A stretch of 64,000 nt of DNA from Streptomyces sp. NBC_01341 (GTDB taxonomy: Bacteria > Actinomycetota > Actinomycetes > Streptomycetales > Streptomycetaceae). Below the pieces are notes generated by a model. It did not search any database and was not told the origin of the DNA. It worked only from the letters and a program-made list of their open reading frames with translations. Position 1 is the first letter of the stretch; each line of letters starts with the position of its first letter. Position numbers and translations under genes: made by a program. Below, one piece after another: positions 23,783 to 32,825 of this stretch. The stretch spans positions 2,852,001 to 2,916,000 of the forward strand of contig NZ_CP108364.1 of NCBI RefSeq assembly GCF_035946055.1, given 5' to 3'.

Positions 23783-26700
23783 TACGTGCCGTGGAGGAGG
23801 AAGCGCGGCGGACGGGCGGGCGCACGGACTCGGGCGCGCTGCTGGCGCGTGCGCGGGGCGCGCTCGACACCATGGCGGCGGGCGCGGCCGAGGAGTACGC
23901 CGCGTACACCCGGGCACTCGACACGGCGGAGGCCGGCAAGCAGCCCCTGTCCGAACGGTTCAGCCGGGCGGCGCTGGGAACTCCGCTCATGGTGACGGGC
24001 GTTGCCGCCGCTGCGGCCTTCGGTGCGGACCTGGCGCTCGGCACCGCGGCCGGTCTGGCCGCGGGGGCGGGCGCCGTGGTGGCCGTCGCGGGGACGACGG
24101 CGACGGTGGCGAAGGTGACCGCGTCGCACTGGCCTGCCGCGCACCGCAGGGCCGGCGAGCTGAACCAGCCGGGCGGGACGGGACAACTGCGCCTGCAGTG
24201 GCTGACGGCGCTGGAGGTACGGGGCATCCGCCCGTACCTCGACCAGCAGCGCATGCTGACCGCCGCCGCCAGGCCGCAGAAGAAGCCCACCGCGTCCGTG
24301 GTGGCGCAGTTGCGCGGCGGGGACCGCAGTGCGGCCGCCCGGACCCGGTCCCTGCTCGAACAGTCCTTCGCCCAGCTGCCCGCCGTGGACGGCCCGTTCG
24401 CGGGACGCCGCGCCGAACTGGCTGAGATCGCCCGGTGGGTCCACGCCGCCCGTGCCGCCACGGAGACCAGACCGACCGTGGTGGTCCTGCACGGCGCCCC
24501 GGGCTCCGGGCGCACCACACTCGCTGTACGGGCCGCGCACGCGCTCAAGGACCAGTTCCGCGGGGCGTGCGTGGTGGACCTGCGCGGCGCCGTGGCCGGG
24601 GAGGCACCCCTGGCGACCCGGGACGCCCTGCTCCACCTCCTCAACCGGCTGGGCGCACCGCGCGAACAGCTCCTGTTCCGCGAGAGGACGTCCGCCGAGC
24701 AGCAGGTGCGGCGCCTGAGCGAGCTGTACCACCAGCACCTCACCGGCACCCCCGTCACGATCGTCCTGGACGACGCCACCGACGCCGCGCAGGTCCGCAC
24801 CCTGCTGCCCGAACGCTCCGACAGCCTCGTCCTCGTCACCGCCCGCGAGCCCCTCGCCCTGCCCGACGACATCCCGGCGGGGGTGCACCATCTGCCCGTC
24901 GGCGCTCTGGACGCGGCCGGCTCCGAGGAACTCCTGCGCGAGTCCGCACAGGACGCGGAGGACGGCCCGTACGACTACCCGTCCACCGAGGCGGTCGTGG
25001 AGCTGTGCGGCGGCCTGCCGCTCGCCCTGCGCACAGCGGGTTCCTCGCTGGGGTCTCGGAACCGGGCCGAACTCGCCGCGGCCCTCGGCGCGTACGGTCC
25101 GGTCGCCCCCGTCGAGCGGGCCCTGTGGCTGCGCTACACGGACCAGCCCGAGAACGCCCGCCGGCTCCTGCGGCGGCTCGCGCTGGCCGGACGCGCCAGC
25201 CTCGGCGCGGCGGCCGCCGCGTCGCTCCTGTCGTCGGACGAGCAGGAGGCCGGCCGGCTGCTCGACTCCCTGGCCGGCGCCGGGCTCCTGGTCCATGTGC
25301 GGGGCGCGCGCTACCGGCTGCACGACCTCGTGCGGGACTTCGCCCTGGCGCGACTGCTCGACGAGGAACCGGCGGCGGACCGTACCGCCGCGCAGGAGCG
25401 CCTGATCCAGAACTACGCCGAGCTCGCCGACGCCGTGATCCGCATGGTGGACGGCAAGATGTCGACCCGCGCAGGCCAGTTCGGCTCGCACGGCTTCAGC
25501 TCGCTGGACGCGGCCCTGCGCTGGCTGGACGACGAGTCCAGCTTCATCACCTCGGCGCTGCGGCACGCGGAGGGTGTCGACCAGGCGGCCGTGCTCCACC
25601 TGCTGGGCGCCCTCTGCGACTACTGCCTGCTGCGCGGGGACCTCTACCGGCTCGGCGAGATCAGCGAACTGACGCAGGCCGTCGACCACGGGCTGCTGGA
25701 GCGGTCGGTCCAGTGGCGTACGGGCATCGCGGCCCGGCAGCTCGGCGAGCTCGACAAGGCGCGCACCACGCTGTCCTCGGTCGTCGGGCTCTACCGCGAG
25801 GCGCAGAACGACGCGGGCGCCGCCCTGGCCCTGTGCTCGCTCGGCATCACGCTGCACCACCAGGGCAATCTCGCGGAGGCCGCCGCCCGGCTGCGCGAGG
25901 CGCTGGCGCTGCAGGCCTCGCCCGAGCAGGCCGAGGACCGCGCCTGGACGCTGCACGCCCTGGCCGCCGTCGAACGCGACCGGGCCGATCTGCCCGAGGC
26001 CATGACCCTGCTGGACACCGCGCTCACCCTGCACCGCGAGGGCGAGTCGCTGCACGGTGAGGCGTGGTCCCACTTCCAGCTCGGCCAGGTCTGCCTGCGC
26101 CTGGGCGAGGTGGCCCGCGCCGAGGAGGAGCTGACCACCGCGCTCGACCTGTACGGCCGCACCCGGGACGAACGCGGGGAGGCCTGGGCGCTGACCCAGC
26201 TGGGACGCGCCCGGCTGATGGAGGACGAGCCGGCCCCGGCGGTGGAGCGGCTGCGGGGCGCACTCGCCCGGCACCGCGCCAACGAGGACGCCCGGGGCGA
26301 GGCGTGGACGCGCTACTACCTGGGGCAGGCCCTGGAGGAGGACGGCGCCACCGACCAGGCGGTACGGGAGCTGGAGCGCGCCCGCACGATGTTCTCCCGT
26401 ATGCGGGACGTGTACGGCCTGGCGTGCGCCCGCCACCACTCCGGGCGGGTCACCCGTGACCAGCGGGCCGCGCAGACGGGCAACCTGCGCAACTCCGGCT
26501 TCGCCCGCCAGCTGCTGGCGGACGCCCGGGCCGACTTCCGCCGGATCGGGGTGCCCCACGGCGAGGCGTGGGCGTGCCTGGATCTGGCGCTGATCGACGG
26601 CGGCAACGACCGCGCGGCGCAGGCACTGGAGCTCTGCGGCGAGGCCGTCACCCTGTTCGCCTCGTACGGGGACGTCCGGGGCGGCGACTGGGCGGCGTTC

Positions 26701-26973
26701 CTGCGGTGCACGCTCCTGCCGTACGCCTCGCCGGGCGGCAGCGAGGTGGGCACGGCGGTGGCCCAGCAGGAACTGGCCGAGCTGACGGCAGCCGCGCACC
26801 CGCTGCGTGACGGCAGGCTGGAGAGCTGCGCGGAGGCGTTCCGGGTCGTCCTGAACCGCGGGATCGACCTGGACGACGGCTGGCAGGCCTGGCGTCTCGG
26901 CCTGACCCCGTCCCGGCACGCCCGTGAGGTGATGGGGGTGCCGGTGGGCGTGCGCCCTCAGGGCACCTCGTAA
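23743..26973 (+). CDS. STAND NTPase (NB-ARC-like) with TPR repeats
   Basis: A 1076-aa signal-transduction ATPase. The N-terminal 150 residues include a hydrophobic pair (LGTPLMVTGVAAAAAFG and a Gly/Ala-rich helix) that may touch the membrane. The NTPase core has Walker A GAPGSGRTT (about 251-259), Walker B IVLDDATD and the STAND GLPLAL motif near 424. Residues about 640-890 are tetratricopeptide repeats. Such proteins sit in an inactive ADP state until a ligand binds the repeats, then oligomerise. No DNA-binding domain of the AfsR/SARP type and no effector domain is visible at the start, so output is unclear. The start is fixed by a GGGGGGA site and by the repeat homology. Confidence 0.9.
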   Translation: MRDSHRAEAERLLVRAVEEEARRTGGRTDSGALLARARGALDTMAAGAAEEYAAYTRALDTAEAGKQPLSERFSRAALGTPLMVTGVAAAAAFGADLALGTAAGLAAGAGAVVAVAGTTATVAKVTASHWPAAHRRAGELNQPGGTGQLRLQWLTALEVRGIRPYLDQQRMLTAAARPQKKPTASVVAQLRGGDRSAAARTRSLLEQSFAQLPAVDGPFAGRRAELAEIARWVHAARAATETRPTVVVLHGAPGSGRTTLAVRAAHALKDQFRGACVVDLRGAVAGEAPLATRDALLHLLNRLGAPREQLLFRERTSAEQQVRRLSELYHQHLTGTPVTIVLDDATDAAQVRTLLPERSDSLVLVTAREPLALPDDIPAGVHHLPVGALDAAGSEELLRESAQDAEDGPYDYPSTEAVVELCGGLPLALRTAGSSLGSRNRAELAAALGAYGPVAPVERALWLRYTDQPENARRLLRRLALAGRASLGAAAAASLLSSDEQEAGRLLDSLAGAGLLVHVRGARYRLHDLVRDFALARLLDEEPAADRTAAQERLIQNYAELADAVIRMVDGKMSTRAGQFGSHGFSSLDAALRWLDDESSFITSALRHAEGVDQAAVLHLLGALCDYCLLRGDLYRLGEISELTQAVDHGLLERSVQWRTGIAARQLGELDKARTTLSSVVGLYREAQNDAGAALALCSLGITLHHQGNLAEAAARLREALALQASPEQAEDRAWTLHALAAVERDRADLPEAMTLLDTALTLHREGESLHGEAWSHFQLGQVCLRLGEVARAEEELTTALDLYGRTRDERGEAWALTQLGRARLMEDEPAPAVERLRGALARHRANEDARGEAWTRYYLGQALEEDGATDQAVRELERARTMFSRMRDVYGLACARHHSGRVTRDQRAAQTGNLRNSGFARQLLADARADFRRIGVPHGEAWACLDLALIDGGNDRAAQALELCGEAVTLFASYGDVRGGDWAAFLRCTLLPYASPGGSEVGTAVAQQELAELTAAAHPLRDGRLESCAEAFRVVLNRGIDLDDGWQAWRLGLTPSRHAREVMGVPVGVRPQGTS

Positions 26974-26984
26974 GGTCCGTGAGG

Positions 26985-27006
26985 CCCGTGGGCGGGCGCC
27001 CACGGG
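26985..27006. terminator. hairpin terminator between convergent genes
   Basis: CCCGTGGGCG and CGCCCACGGG pair with a 2-nt centre (in practice a 9-bp stem with a 4-nt loop), between the STAND/TPR gene and the leftward mca operon. Confidence 0.5.
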
Positions 27007-27042
27007 AGCCGGCCGGGCAGGGCCGTCCGCGGCCCCGCCCGG

Positions 27043-27288
27043 TCAGCCCTTGACGGCTGCGCTCTTCTTGCGAGCGGTCACCGGCTCGGCCGCCGGGTCG
27101 GGGGCCTCCTCGAAGTCGACCTTGCCCATGTGGCGGTTCATCGACTTCATCAGGAGCCACACCCCCACGGCGAGCGCCGCGAAGACGAGGAAGCCGAGGA
27201 CGCCGGGAGTCACCTTGTTCTTGTCGAGCTCGTCGGCGGCGAACGGAACGAGCTGTGTCAGTGCCTGGGTCGCGTACATATCAGGCAT
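27043..27288 (-). CDS. small single-pass membrane protein downstream of mca
   Basis: An 81-aa protein with one transmembrane helix (GVLGFLVFAALAVGVWLLM, about 29-48) and a charged cytoplasmic tail rich in Lys, Glu and Pro. Its ATG overlaps the mca stop by 8 nt, so the two are co-translated. The pairing with mca recurs in Streptomyces in my memory. No domain name; a role in placing Mca or in thiol stress is only a guess. Confidence 0.8.
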   Translation of the reverse strand: MPDMYATQALTQLVPFAADELDKNKVTPGVLGFLVFAALAVGVWLLMKSMNRHMGKVDFEEAPDPAAEPVTARKKSAAVKG

Positions 27289-28162
27289 TGTCGCGGATGC
27301 CCGCGAAGAGGTCGCTCTCGGGGAGGGATGTGTCGACCAGCGACTTGGCGAGCTCGTACTCCTCGGTCGGCCAGATCTCCTTCTGGACGTCCAGCGGGAC
27401 CCGGAACCAGCCGCCGTCCGGATCGATCTGCGTGGCGTGCGCGAGCAGCGCCTTGTCGCGGATCTCGAAGAACTCGGCGCACGGGACGTACGTGGTCAGA
27501 GTGCGTTCGGCGCGCTCGAACTCCTTCATGCGCTCCAGCCACTCGCCGTACGGGGAATCCAGCCCGCGGGCGAGCAGACCCTCGTGCAGGGCGAGCGTGC
27601 GCGGCTTGTTGAAGCCCTGGTTGTAGTACAGCTTCTGCGGCTGCCAGGCCGGGCCGAACTCCGCCTCGGGGTACTTCTCGGTGTCCGCGGCCCCCTCGAA
27701 GGCGATCATCGAGATCGTGTGGGTCTTGATGTGGTCGGGGTGCGGGTACCCGCCGTTCTCGTCGTAGGTGGTGATCACCTGCGGCCGGAACGAACGGATC
27801 GTCGCGACGAGACGCTCCGCAGCCTTCTCGTCGTCCTCCAGCGCGAAGCAGCCCTCGGGCAGCGGCGGCAGCGGGTCGCCCTCGGGCAGCCCGGAGTCGA
27901 CGAACCCGAGCCACTCCTGCCTGACGCCGAGGATCTCCCGGGCCTCGTCCATCTCCTTCTTGCGAACCTCGTGGATGTTCGCCTCGATGTACGTGTCCCC
28001 CTGGAGCTTCGGGTTCAGGATGGATCCCCGTTCGCCCCCTGTGCAGGTGACGACCAGGACGTCCGCCCCCTCGGACACGTACTTGGCCATCGTGGCCGCG
28101 CCCTTGCTCGACTCGTCGTCGGGGTGGGCGTGAACGGCCATCAGTCTCAGCTGCTCGGTCAA
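27281..28162 (-). CDS. mca: mycothiol S-conjugate amidase
   Basis: A 293-aa zinc amidase of the GlcNAc-PI de-N-acetylase (MshB/LmbE) fold. Metal motifs: AHPDDE near residue 12 and PHPDH near 140. It cleaves mycothiol conjugates of toxins or antibiotics to release mercapturic acids for export and recycles the GlcN-Ins part. TTG start at 28162 with GAGGA 7 nt before; this gives the expected 293 residues and the N-terminus LTEQLRLMAVHAHPDDES. A sigma-R-like promoter lies upstream. Cytoplasmic. Confidence 0.95.
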   Translation of the reverse strand: MTEQLRLMAVHAHPDDESSKGAATMAKYVSEGADVLVVTCTGGERGSILNPKLQGDTYIEANIHEVRKKEMDEAREILGVRQEWLGFVDSGLPEGDPLPPLPEGCFALEDDEKAAERLVATIRSFRPQVITTYDENGGYPHPDHIKTHTISMIAFEGAADTEKYPEAEFGPAWQPQKLYYNQGFNKPRTLALHEGLLARGLDSPYGEWLERMKEFERAERTLTTYVPCAEFFEIRDKALLAHATQIDPDGGWFRVPLDVQKEIWPTEEYELAKSLVDTSLPESDLFAGIRDNA

Positions 28163-28206
28163 GACTCGGTCCTCAGTGATTGGTCTCGTTGGTCGGCTTC
28201 TATAGT

Positions 28207-28232
28207 GACTGAACCCGGGGGCGGAAAATTCC
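28207..28232 (-). promoter_or_regulatory. candidate sigma-R promoter of mca
   Basis: On the minus strand GGAAT (28232-28228) and GTC (28209-28207) are separated by exactly 18 nt, close to the sigma-R pattern GGAAT-N18-GTT. mca is, as I recall, a sigma-R target in S. coelicolor. The third -10 base differs, so this is tentative. Confidence 0.35.
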
Positions 28233-28249
28233 GTACAGGAGGAATGATC

Positions 28250-28654
28250 ATGGCAGCGGTGCGCGAGGCCTTGCCCGAGGGGCGTTACGGCCGGTCCCCG
28301 GACCAGCGCGCGGACCGCAAGCTGAGGATCGTCGGTTCGGTGCTCGGTGCGGCGCTCCTCGCCATGATCGGCTGGTTCGGCTACGACTACGTCGCGGGCC
28401 AGGACATCAGCGCGGAGCTGATCAAGTCGAAGGTCGTCTCGGACGACCGGGCGGAGGCCCATCTCGAGGTCCGCAAGGAGCGGGACGCCGACGGCCACTG
28501 CACGCTGCGCGCGCTGAGCGAGGACGGCGCGGAGGTGGGGCGCGCGGACTTCCGCTTCGACGAGCGCTCCGACCGGATCGACAGGGTCCTCACCCTGCGC
28601 ACCACCTCGCGGGCCACCGCCGTGGAGCTGCTGGCGTGCACCGCCGACAGCTGA
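28250..28654 (+). CDS. DUF4307 membrane protein
   Basis: A 134-aa protein: basic N-terminus (GRYGRSPDQRADRKLR), one transmembrane helix (IVGSVLGAALLAMIGWFGYDYV, about 27-48) and an outer beta-rich domain (DFRFDERSDRIDRVLTLRTTSRATAVELLACTA), matching DUF4307. Two in-frame ATGs exist; 28250 is chosen because AGGAGG is 7 nt upstream, while 28244 is only 1 nt from it. Found between mca and greA in actinomycetes. Function unknown; the outer part should face the cell-wall side. Confidence 0.85.
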   Translation: MAAVREALPEGRYGRSPDQRADRKLRIVGSVLGAALLAMIGWFGYDYVAGQDISAELIKSKVVSDDRAEAHLEVRKERDADGHCTLRALSEDGAEVGRADFRFDERSDRIDRVLTLRTTSRATAVELLACTADS

Positions 28655-28759
28655 CGGCGCCGGAAGGCGCGCGCCGCCGCTGAGGCCCGCGCGCCCCTTC
28701 CGACCTGGGCGGACGCACGTGTGACGATTTACCTTCTCCCCCTTTTCGCGCGGAATTGT

Positions 28760-28765
28760 TAGGCT
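28760..28765 (+). promoter_or_regulatory. -10 box of greA
   Basis: TAGGCT lies about 80 nt before the greA start in an AT-richer patch (ATTTACCTTCTCCCCC ... AATTGT). The -35 is poorly conserved. This leaves a leader of about 75 nt. A weak GC hairpin (28668-28702) upstream may end DUF4307 transcription. Confidence 0.35.
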
Positions 28766-28845
28766 CGTTGTTTCGCCCACCCGTGGCAGCGCATGCTTGG
28801 GGTAGGGCGTTGCTTTGTATTCCCAGCACCGACGAGGAGCACCCT

Positions 28846-29343
28846 GTGACCCAGACCAGCGATAACGTCACCTGGCTCACGCCGGAGGCGTACAACCAGC
28901 TCAAGGCCGAGCTGGAGTACCTGTCTGGTCCCGCGCGCACGGAGATCTCCGTCAAGATCGCGGCGGCCCGTGAGGAGGGCGACCTCCGCGAGAACGGCGG
29001 CTATCACGCCGCCAAGGAGGAGCAGGGCAAGATGGAGCTCCGGGTCCGCCAGCTGACCCAGCTCCTGGAGCACGCGAAGGTCGGCGAGGCCCCTGCCGAC
29101 GACGGCGTGGTGGAGCCCGGCATGGTCGTGACCATCGCCTTCGACGGCGACCCGGACGACACGGTCACCTTCCTGCTCGCCTCCCGCGAGTACGCGAGCA
29201 CCGACATCGAGACCTACTCCCCGCAGTCCCCGCTGGGCACGGGTGTGAACGGCAAGCGGGTGGGCGACGACGCGGAGTACGAGCTCCCGAACGGCAAGAA
29301 GGCCGCGGTGAAGATCATCTCGGCGAAGCCGTACCAGGGCTGA
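28846..29343 (+). CDS. greA: transcription elongation factor GreA
   Basis: A 165-aa protein with an N-terminal coiled coil whose tip carries the acidic GDLRENGGY (the Asp/Glu that chelate Mg2+ in the polymerase active site) and a C-terminal FKBP-like domain (YSPQSPLGTGVNGKRVGDD). GreA enters the secondary channel of RNA polymerase and stimulates cleavage of backtracked RNA. GTG start at 28846 after GAGGAG. Monocistronic with a strong terminator. Confidence 0.96.
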   Translation: MTQTSDNVTWLTPEAYNQLKAELEYLSGPARTEISVKIAAAREEGDLRENGGYHAAKEEQGKMELRVRQLTQLLEHAKVGEAPADDGVVEPGMVVTIAFDGDPDDTVTFLLASREYASTDIETYSPQSPLGTGVNGKRVGDDAEYELPNGKKAAVKIISAKPYQG

Positions 29344-29358
29344 TCCCCACAGCACGCA

Positions 29359-29392
29359 CGGAGCCCCGGCCGCCTGAGCGGCCGGGGCTCCG
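29359..29392. terminator. strong bidirectional terminator
   Basis: Perfect 15-bp stem (CGGAGCCCCGGCCGC / GCGGCCGGGGCTCCG) with loop CTGA, between greA and the convergent ABC transporter. Confidence 0.85.
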
Positions 29393-29404
29393 TCGTACGC
29401 GGGG

Positions 29405-30262
29405 TCAGGCGGTGGCCGAGCGGTACTTCCGGACCGCGAGGGTGCGGAAGACCACGACGATCAGGACCGACCAGAGCACCGACGCGAGGATCGGGTGCTG
29501 CATCGGCCATGCGTCGGGGGTGACGAAGCCCGGCGGCAGGTTGCCGAACAGCTCGCGGCAGGCCTGCACGGTGGCGCTGAAGGGGTTCCATTCGGCGATG
29601 TAGCGCAGGACCGTCGGCATCTGGTTGGCGTCCACGAAGGCGTTCGAGATGAACGTCAGCGGAAAGAGCCAGATCAGTCCGCCCGAGGTCGCCGCCTCCG
29701 GGGTGCGCACGACGAGTCCGATCAGCGCGCCGATCCAGGAGAACGCGTAGCCGAGCAGCAGGAGCAGCAGGAAGCCCAGCAGCACCTTGCCCAGGTTCTC
29801 GTGGGTCCGCCAGCCGATGATCAGCGCGACACCGGCGAGGACGACGAGGGTGAGCGCGGTCTGGACGAGGTCGGCGAGGGTACGTCCGGTGAGGACGGCG
29901 CCCCGGGCCATCGGCAGCGACCGGAAGCGGTCGATCAGCCCTTTGTGCATGTCGTCGGCGATGCCCGCACCGGCTCCGGCGGTGGCGAAGGTGACGGTCT
30001 GGGCGAAGATGCCGGCCATCAGGAACTCTTTGTAGTCGGTGGTGGAGATCGTGCTGCCGACCTTGATGGAGCCGCCGAACACGTAGGTGAAGAGCACCAC
30101 GAACATGATGGGCTGCACCAGGCCGAAGATCACCATCTCGGGGATCCTGGCCATGCGGATCAGATTGCGCTTCGCGACGACGAGGGAGTCGGCGACGGAC
30201 TGGCCGACCGCCCCCCGGGACTTGAGCGGCGTTACGGCTGGTGTGTCCGAGACGGTGGTCAC
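29405..30262 (-). CDS. ABC-2 type exporter permease (DrrB-like)
   Basis: A 285-aa membrane protein with six helices and the ABC-2 pattern (IMFVVLFTYVFGGSI, RSLPMARGAVLTGRTLADL, FSWIGALIGLVVRTPEAA, FPLTFISNAFVDANQMP). It pairs with the ATPase upstream, overlapping by 4 nt (ATGA). DrrAB-type exporters remove hydrophobic compounds such as daunorubicin or lipids. No antibiotic cluster lies here, so the cargo is unknown; a housekeeping drug or lipid export role is plausible. Confidence 0.9.
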   Translation of the reverse strand: MTTVSDTPAVTPLKSRGAVGQSVADSLVVAKRNLIRMARIPEMVIFGLVQPIMFVVLFTYVFGGSIKVGSTISTTDYKEFLMAGIFAQTVTFATAGAGAGIADDMHKGLIDRFRSLPMARGAVLTGRTLADLVQTALTLVVLAGVALIIGWRTHENLGKVLLGFLLLLLLGYAFSWIGALIGLVVRTPEAATSGGLIWLFPLTFISNAFVDANQMPTVLRYIAEWNPFSATVQACRELFGNLPPGFVTPDAWPMQHPILASVLWSVLIVVVFRTLAVRKYRSATA

Positions 30263-31263
30263 TTGCCGGCCTCCTTCGGGCCCTGAGCGGCCTCGGTCGA
30301 TGCGTCCTGGCCGTTCTTCTCCAGCTCGGCGGCGTGGCCGGTGAGCGAGATGAAGACGTCGTCGAGGGTGGGCCGGCGCAGGCCGATGTCGTCGATCTCC
30401 ACGCCGTGGGTGTCGAGGTCACGGATGACCTCGGCGAGCAGTTTGGCGCCTCCGGTGACCGGCACGGTCAGCTTCCGGGTGTGTTCCGCGACGGAGATCT
30501 CACCCTTGCCGTAGGTGGCGAGCACCGAACGGGCGGGTTCGATCTGGTCGGCCTCGTGGACGACGACCTCGACGCGTTCACCGCCGGTGCGGGCCTTGAG
30601 CTCGTCGGAGGTGCCGCGCGCGATCACCTTGCCGTGGTCGATGACGCAGATGTTGTGGGCGAGGTGGTCGGCCTCCTCCAGGTACTGCGTGGTGAGCAGC
30701 AGCGTCGTGCCGCCCGCGACGAGCTCCTGGATGACCTCCCACAACTGCTGGCGGTTGCGCGGGTCGAGGCCCGTGGTGGGCTCGTCCATGAACATCACCG
30801 GCGGGGAGACCACGAGCGCCGCCGCGAGGTCGAGACGGCGCCGCATGCCTCCGGAGTACGTCTTCGCGGTGCGGTCGGCCGCGTCCGCGAGGTTGAACCG
30901 CTCCAGGAGCTCGACGGCCCGCTTCTTCGCGTCGCGGGCACTCATCTGGTAGAGCTGCCCGACCATCTGGAGGTTCTCGCGTCCCGTGAGGTACTCGTCG
31001 ACGGCCGCGAACTGGCCGGAGAGGCCGATCGAACGGCGCACCCGGTCGGGGTGCTTGAGTACGTCGATACCGGCGACGACGGCCTGTCCGCTGTCCGGCT
31101 GGAGCAGGGTCGTCAGGACGCGGACGGCGGTCGTCTTGCCGGCGCCGTTGGGACCCAGCAGGCCCAGGACGGTACCTTCGGGCACGTCGAGATCGACTCC
31201 GCCCAGTGCTCGTACATCGCCGAAGGTCTTCACCAGTCCTTCGGCGTAAATGGCGCCTGGCAT
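30259..31263 (-). CDS. ABC exporter ATPase (DrrA-like)
   Basis: A 334-aa ABC ATPase. Walker A GPNGAGKTT near residue 36, signature YSGGMRRRLDLA near 140, Walker B VMFMDEPTTGLD and the His-switch LLTTQYLEEAD. The last about 110 residues form the DrrA-type C-terminal domain (with RPTLDDVFISLTG). It drives the permease encoded immediately downstream. A palindrome about 100 nt upstream (31364-31377) may regulate the pair. Confidence 0.93.
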   Translation of the reverse strand: MPGAIYAEGLVKTFGDVRALGGVDLDVPEGTVLGLLGPNGAGKTTAVRVLTTLLQPDSGQAVVAGIDVLKHPDRVRRSIGLSGQFAAVDEYLTGRENLQMVGQLYQMSARDAKKRAVELLERFNLADAADRTAKTYSGGMRRRLDLAAALVVSPPVMFMDEPTTGLDPRNRQQLWEVIQELVAGGTTLLLTTQYLEEADHLAHNICVIDHGKVIARGTSDELKARTGGERVEVVVHEADQIEPARSVLATYGKGEISVAEHTRKLTVPVTGGAKLLAEVIRDLDTHGVEIDDIGLRRPTLDDVFISLTGHAAELEKNGQDASTEAAQGPKEAGK

Positions 31264-31363
31264 ACGGGATTCCCCCAGTTGTTTCGGGTGCTTCGAGAGC
31301 AGATCCTAGAGACGTGGGTGCTCCCGCGGCGGGAGGACCGGACTGCTCGGCGGTGCACGTTAA

Positions 31364-31377
31364 CGCGATACATCGCG
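31364..31377. promoter_or_regulatory. palindrome upstream of the ABC exporter operon
   Basis: CGCGAT-AC-ATCGCG is a perfect 6-2-6 inverted repeat, 101 nt before the ATPase start and next to an AT-richer stretch. It resembles PadR/TetR-type operators that control drug exporters. No regulator gene of that type is adjacent. Confidence 0.45.
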
Positions 31378-31435
31378 ACCGACAACCGGTTTACCGATTC
31401 TGTCCGGCAGCCCGTGCCGGAGCCCCGAGAATCCC

Positions 31436-32668
31436 TCAGGCCGACACCAGGAGGTACCCCGCGGCGCGCAGGGTGGAGGCGACCTCCTCGCAGTGCGCCG
31501 GCCCCTTGGTCTCCAGGTGCAGCTCCACCTCGGCCTCGGTGAGTCCGAGCCGCGGATCGGTCCGCACGTGGATCACGTCGAGGACGTTGGCGTCCGCCGC
31601 GGAGAGACTCGCGAGCAGCGTGGCGAGGGCGCCCGGGCGGTCGGTGAGCCGCAGTCGCAGGCTCAGGTAGCGGCCCGCGGCGGCCATGCCGTGGGTCAGG
31701 ATGCGCTGCATCAGCAGGGGGTCCACGTTGCCGCCCGAGAGCACGGCGACGACCGGGCCCCGGAATGCCTCCGGATCGCTGAGCAGCGCCGCGACCGGGC
31801 TCGCCCCCGCGGGCTCGACGACCATCTTCGCGCGCTCCAGGCAGAGGAGCAGGGCGCTGGAGAGTTCGTCCTCCGAGACGGTGCGGACCTCGTCCACCAG
31901 CTCGCGGATCAGCGGGAACGTGAGGTCGCCGGGACGCCCCACCTTCATCCCGTCGGCCATGGTCTGCACCTGGCCGAGCGCCACCGGGTATCCGGCGGCC
32001 AGCGAGGGCGGGAAGGCGGCCGCGCCGGCCGCCTGGACGCCGACGATCCGGACGTCGGGGCGCAGCGCCTTGACGGCGACGGCGATGCCCGCCGCGAGGC
32101 CGCCTCCCCCGATGCCGACGAGGATCGTGCGGACCTCCGGGCACTGTTCGAGGATCTCCAGGCCGACCGTGCCCTGGCCCGCGATGATGTCCGGGTGGTC
32201 GAAGGGGTGGATGAAGACGGCGCCGGTCGCCTCGGCGTACTCCTGGGCGGCGGCGAGCGTCTCGTCGACGACCTGGCCGTGCAGCCGGACCTCGGCGCCG
32301 TACTCACGGGTGGCGGCGACCTTCGGCAGGGGTGCGCCGACGGGCATGAAGACCGTGGAACGTACGCCGAGGAGCGAGGACGCCAGTGCGACACCCTGCG
32401 CATGGTTTCCGGCACTGGCGGCCACTACTCCCGCCGCCCGCTCGACCGGTGTGAGGCCCGCGATCCGCACGTACGCGCCCCGGAGCTTGAACGAACCGGT
32501 CCGCTGCAGGTTCTCGCACTTGAGGTGGACCGGCGCCCCGACGAGAGCGGTCAGGTGCCGGCTGCCCTCCATCGCCGTCGTTCTGGCCACTCCGGACAGC
32601 ATCTTCTGGGCTCCCCGGACGTCGTCGAGGATCAGAGGCGGGAAGGGGGCTGACGTACGGAAGGTCAT
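31436..32668 (-). CDS. ilvA: threonine ammonia-lyase (threonine dehydratase)
   Basis: A 410-aa fold-type II PLP enzyme. The PLP lysine is in the GSFKLRGA motif; the PLP phosphate loop is GIGGGGLAAG. The C-terminal 75 residues form a single ACT domain (LSLRLRLTDRPGALATLLASL). It converts threonine to 2-ketobutyrate and ammonia. The single short ACT domain is typical of the catabolic/TdcB-like or single-regulatory-domain biosynthetic form, so feed to isoleucine or to propionyl-CoA are both possible. Starts at 32668, divergent from the MarR gene. Confidence 0.92.
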   Translation of the reverse strand: MTFRTSAPFPPLILDDVRGAQKMLSGVARTTAMEGSRHLTALVGAPVHLKCENLQRTGSFKLRGAYVRIAGLTPVERAAGVVAASAGNHAQGVALASSLLGVRSTVFMPVGAPLPKVAATREYGAEVRLHGQVVDETLAAAQEYAEATGAVFIHPFDHPDIIAGQGTVGLEILEQCPEVRTILVGIGGGGLAAGIAVAVKALRPDVRIVGVQAAGAAAFPPSLAAGYPVALGQVQTMADGMKVGRPGDLTFPLIRELVDEVRTVSEDELSSALLLCLERAKMVVEPAGASPVAALLSDPEAFRGPVVAVLSGGNVDPLLMQRILTHGMAAAGRYLSLRLRLTDRPGALATLLASLSAADANVLDVIHVRTDPRLGLTEAEVELHLETKGPAHCEEVASTLRAAGYLLVSA

Positions 32669-32825
32669 GACGGCAAGTCTTGCAGCTCGGAGCGCTGGGA
32701 GCCGTCGCGTCCCATGGCGGCCTGAGGTGGTGTCCACAGGTTTGTGCAGCGCTGGTACACGTTGCCCCGTGGCCGCGTACTCTGTCCCCCACCCATCCGA
32801 CACCGCACGAAGAGAGCCCCCGGCC

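Noticed and set aside
23521..27003. A 1160-aa frame on the minus strand opposite the STAND/TPR gene
   Set aside because: It mirrors the STAND coding frame, has no domain, and the plus-strand frame has P-loop, GLPL and TPR motifs.
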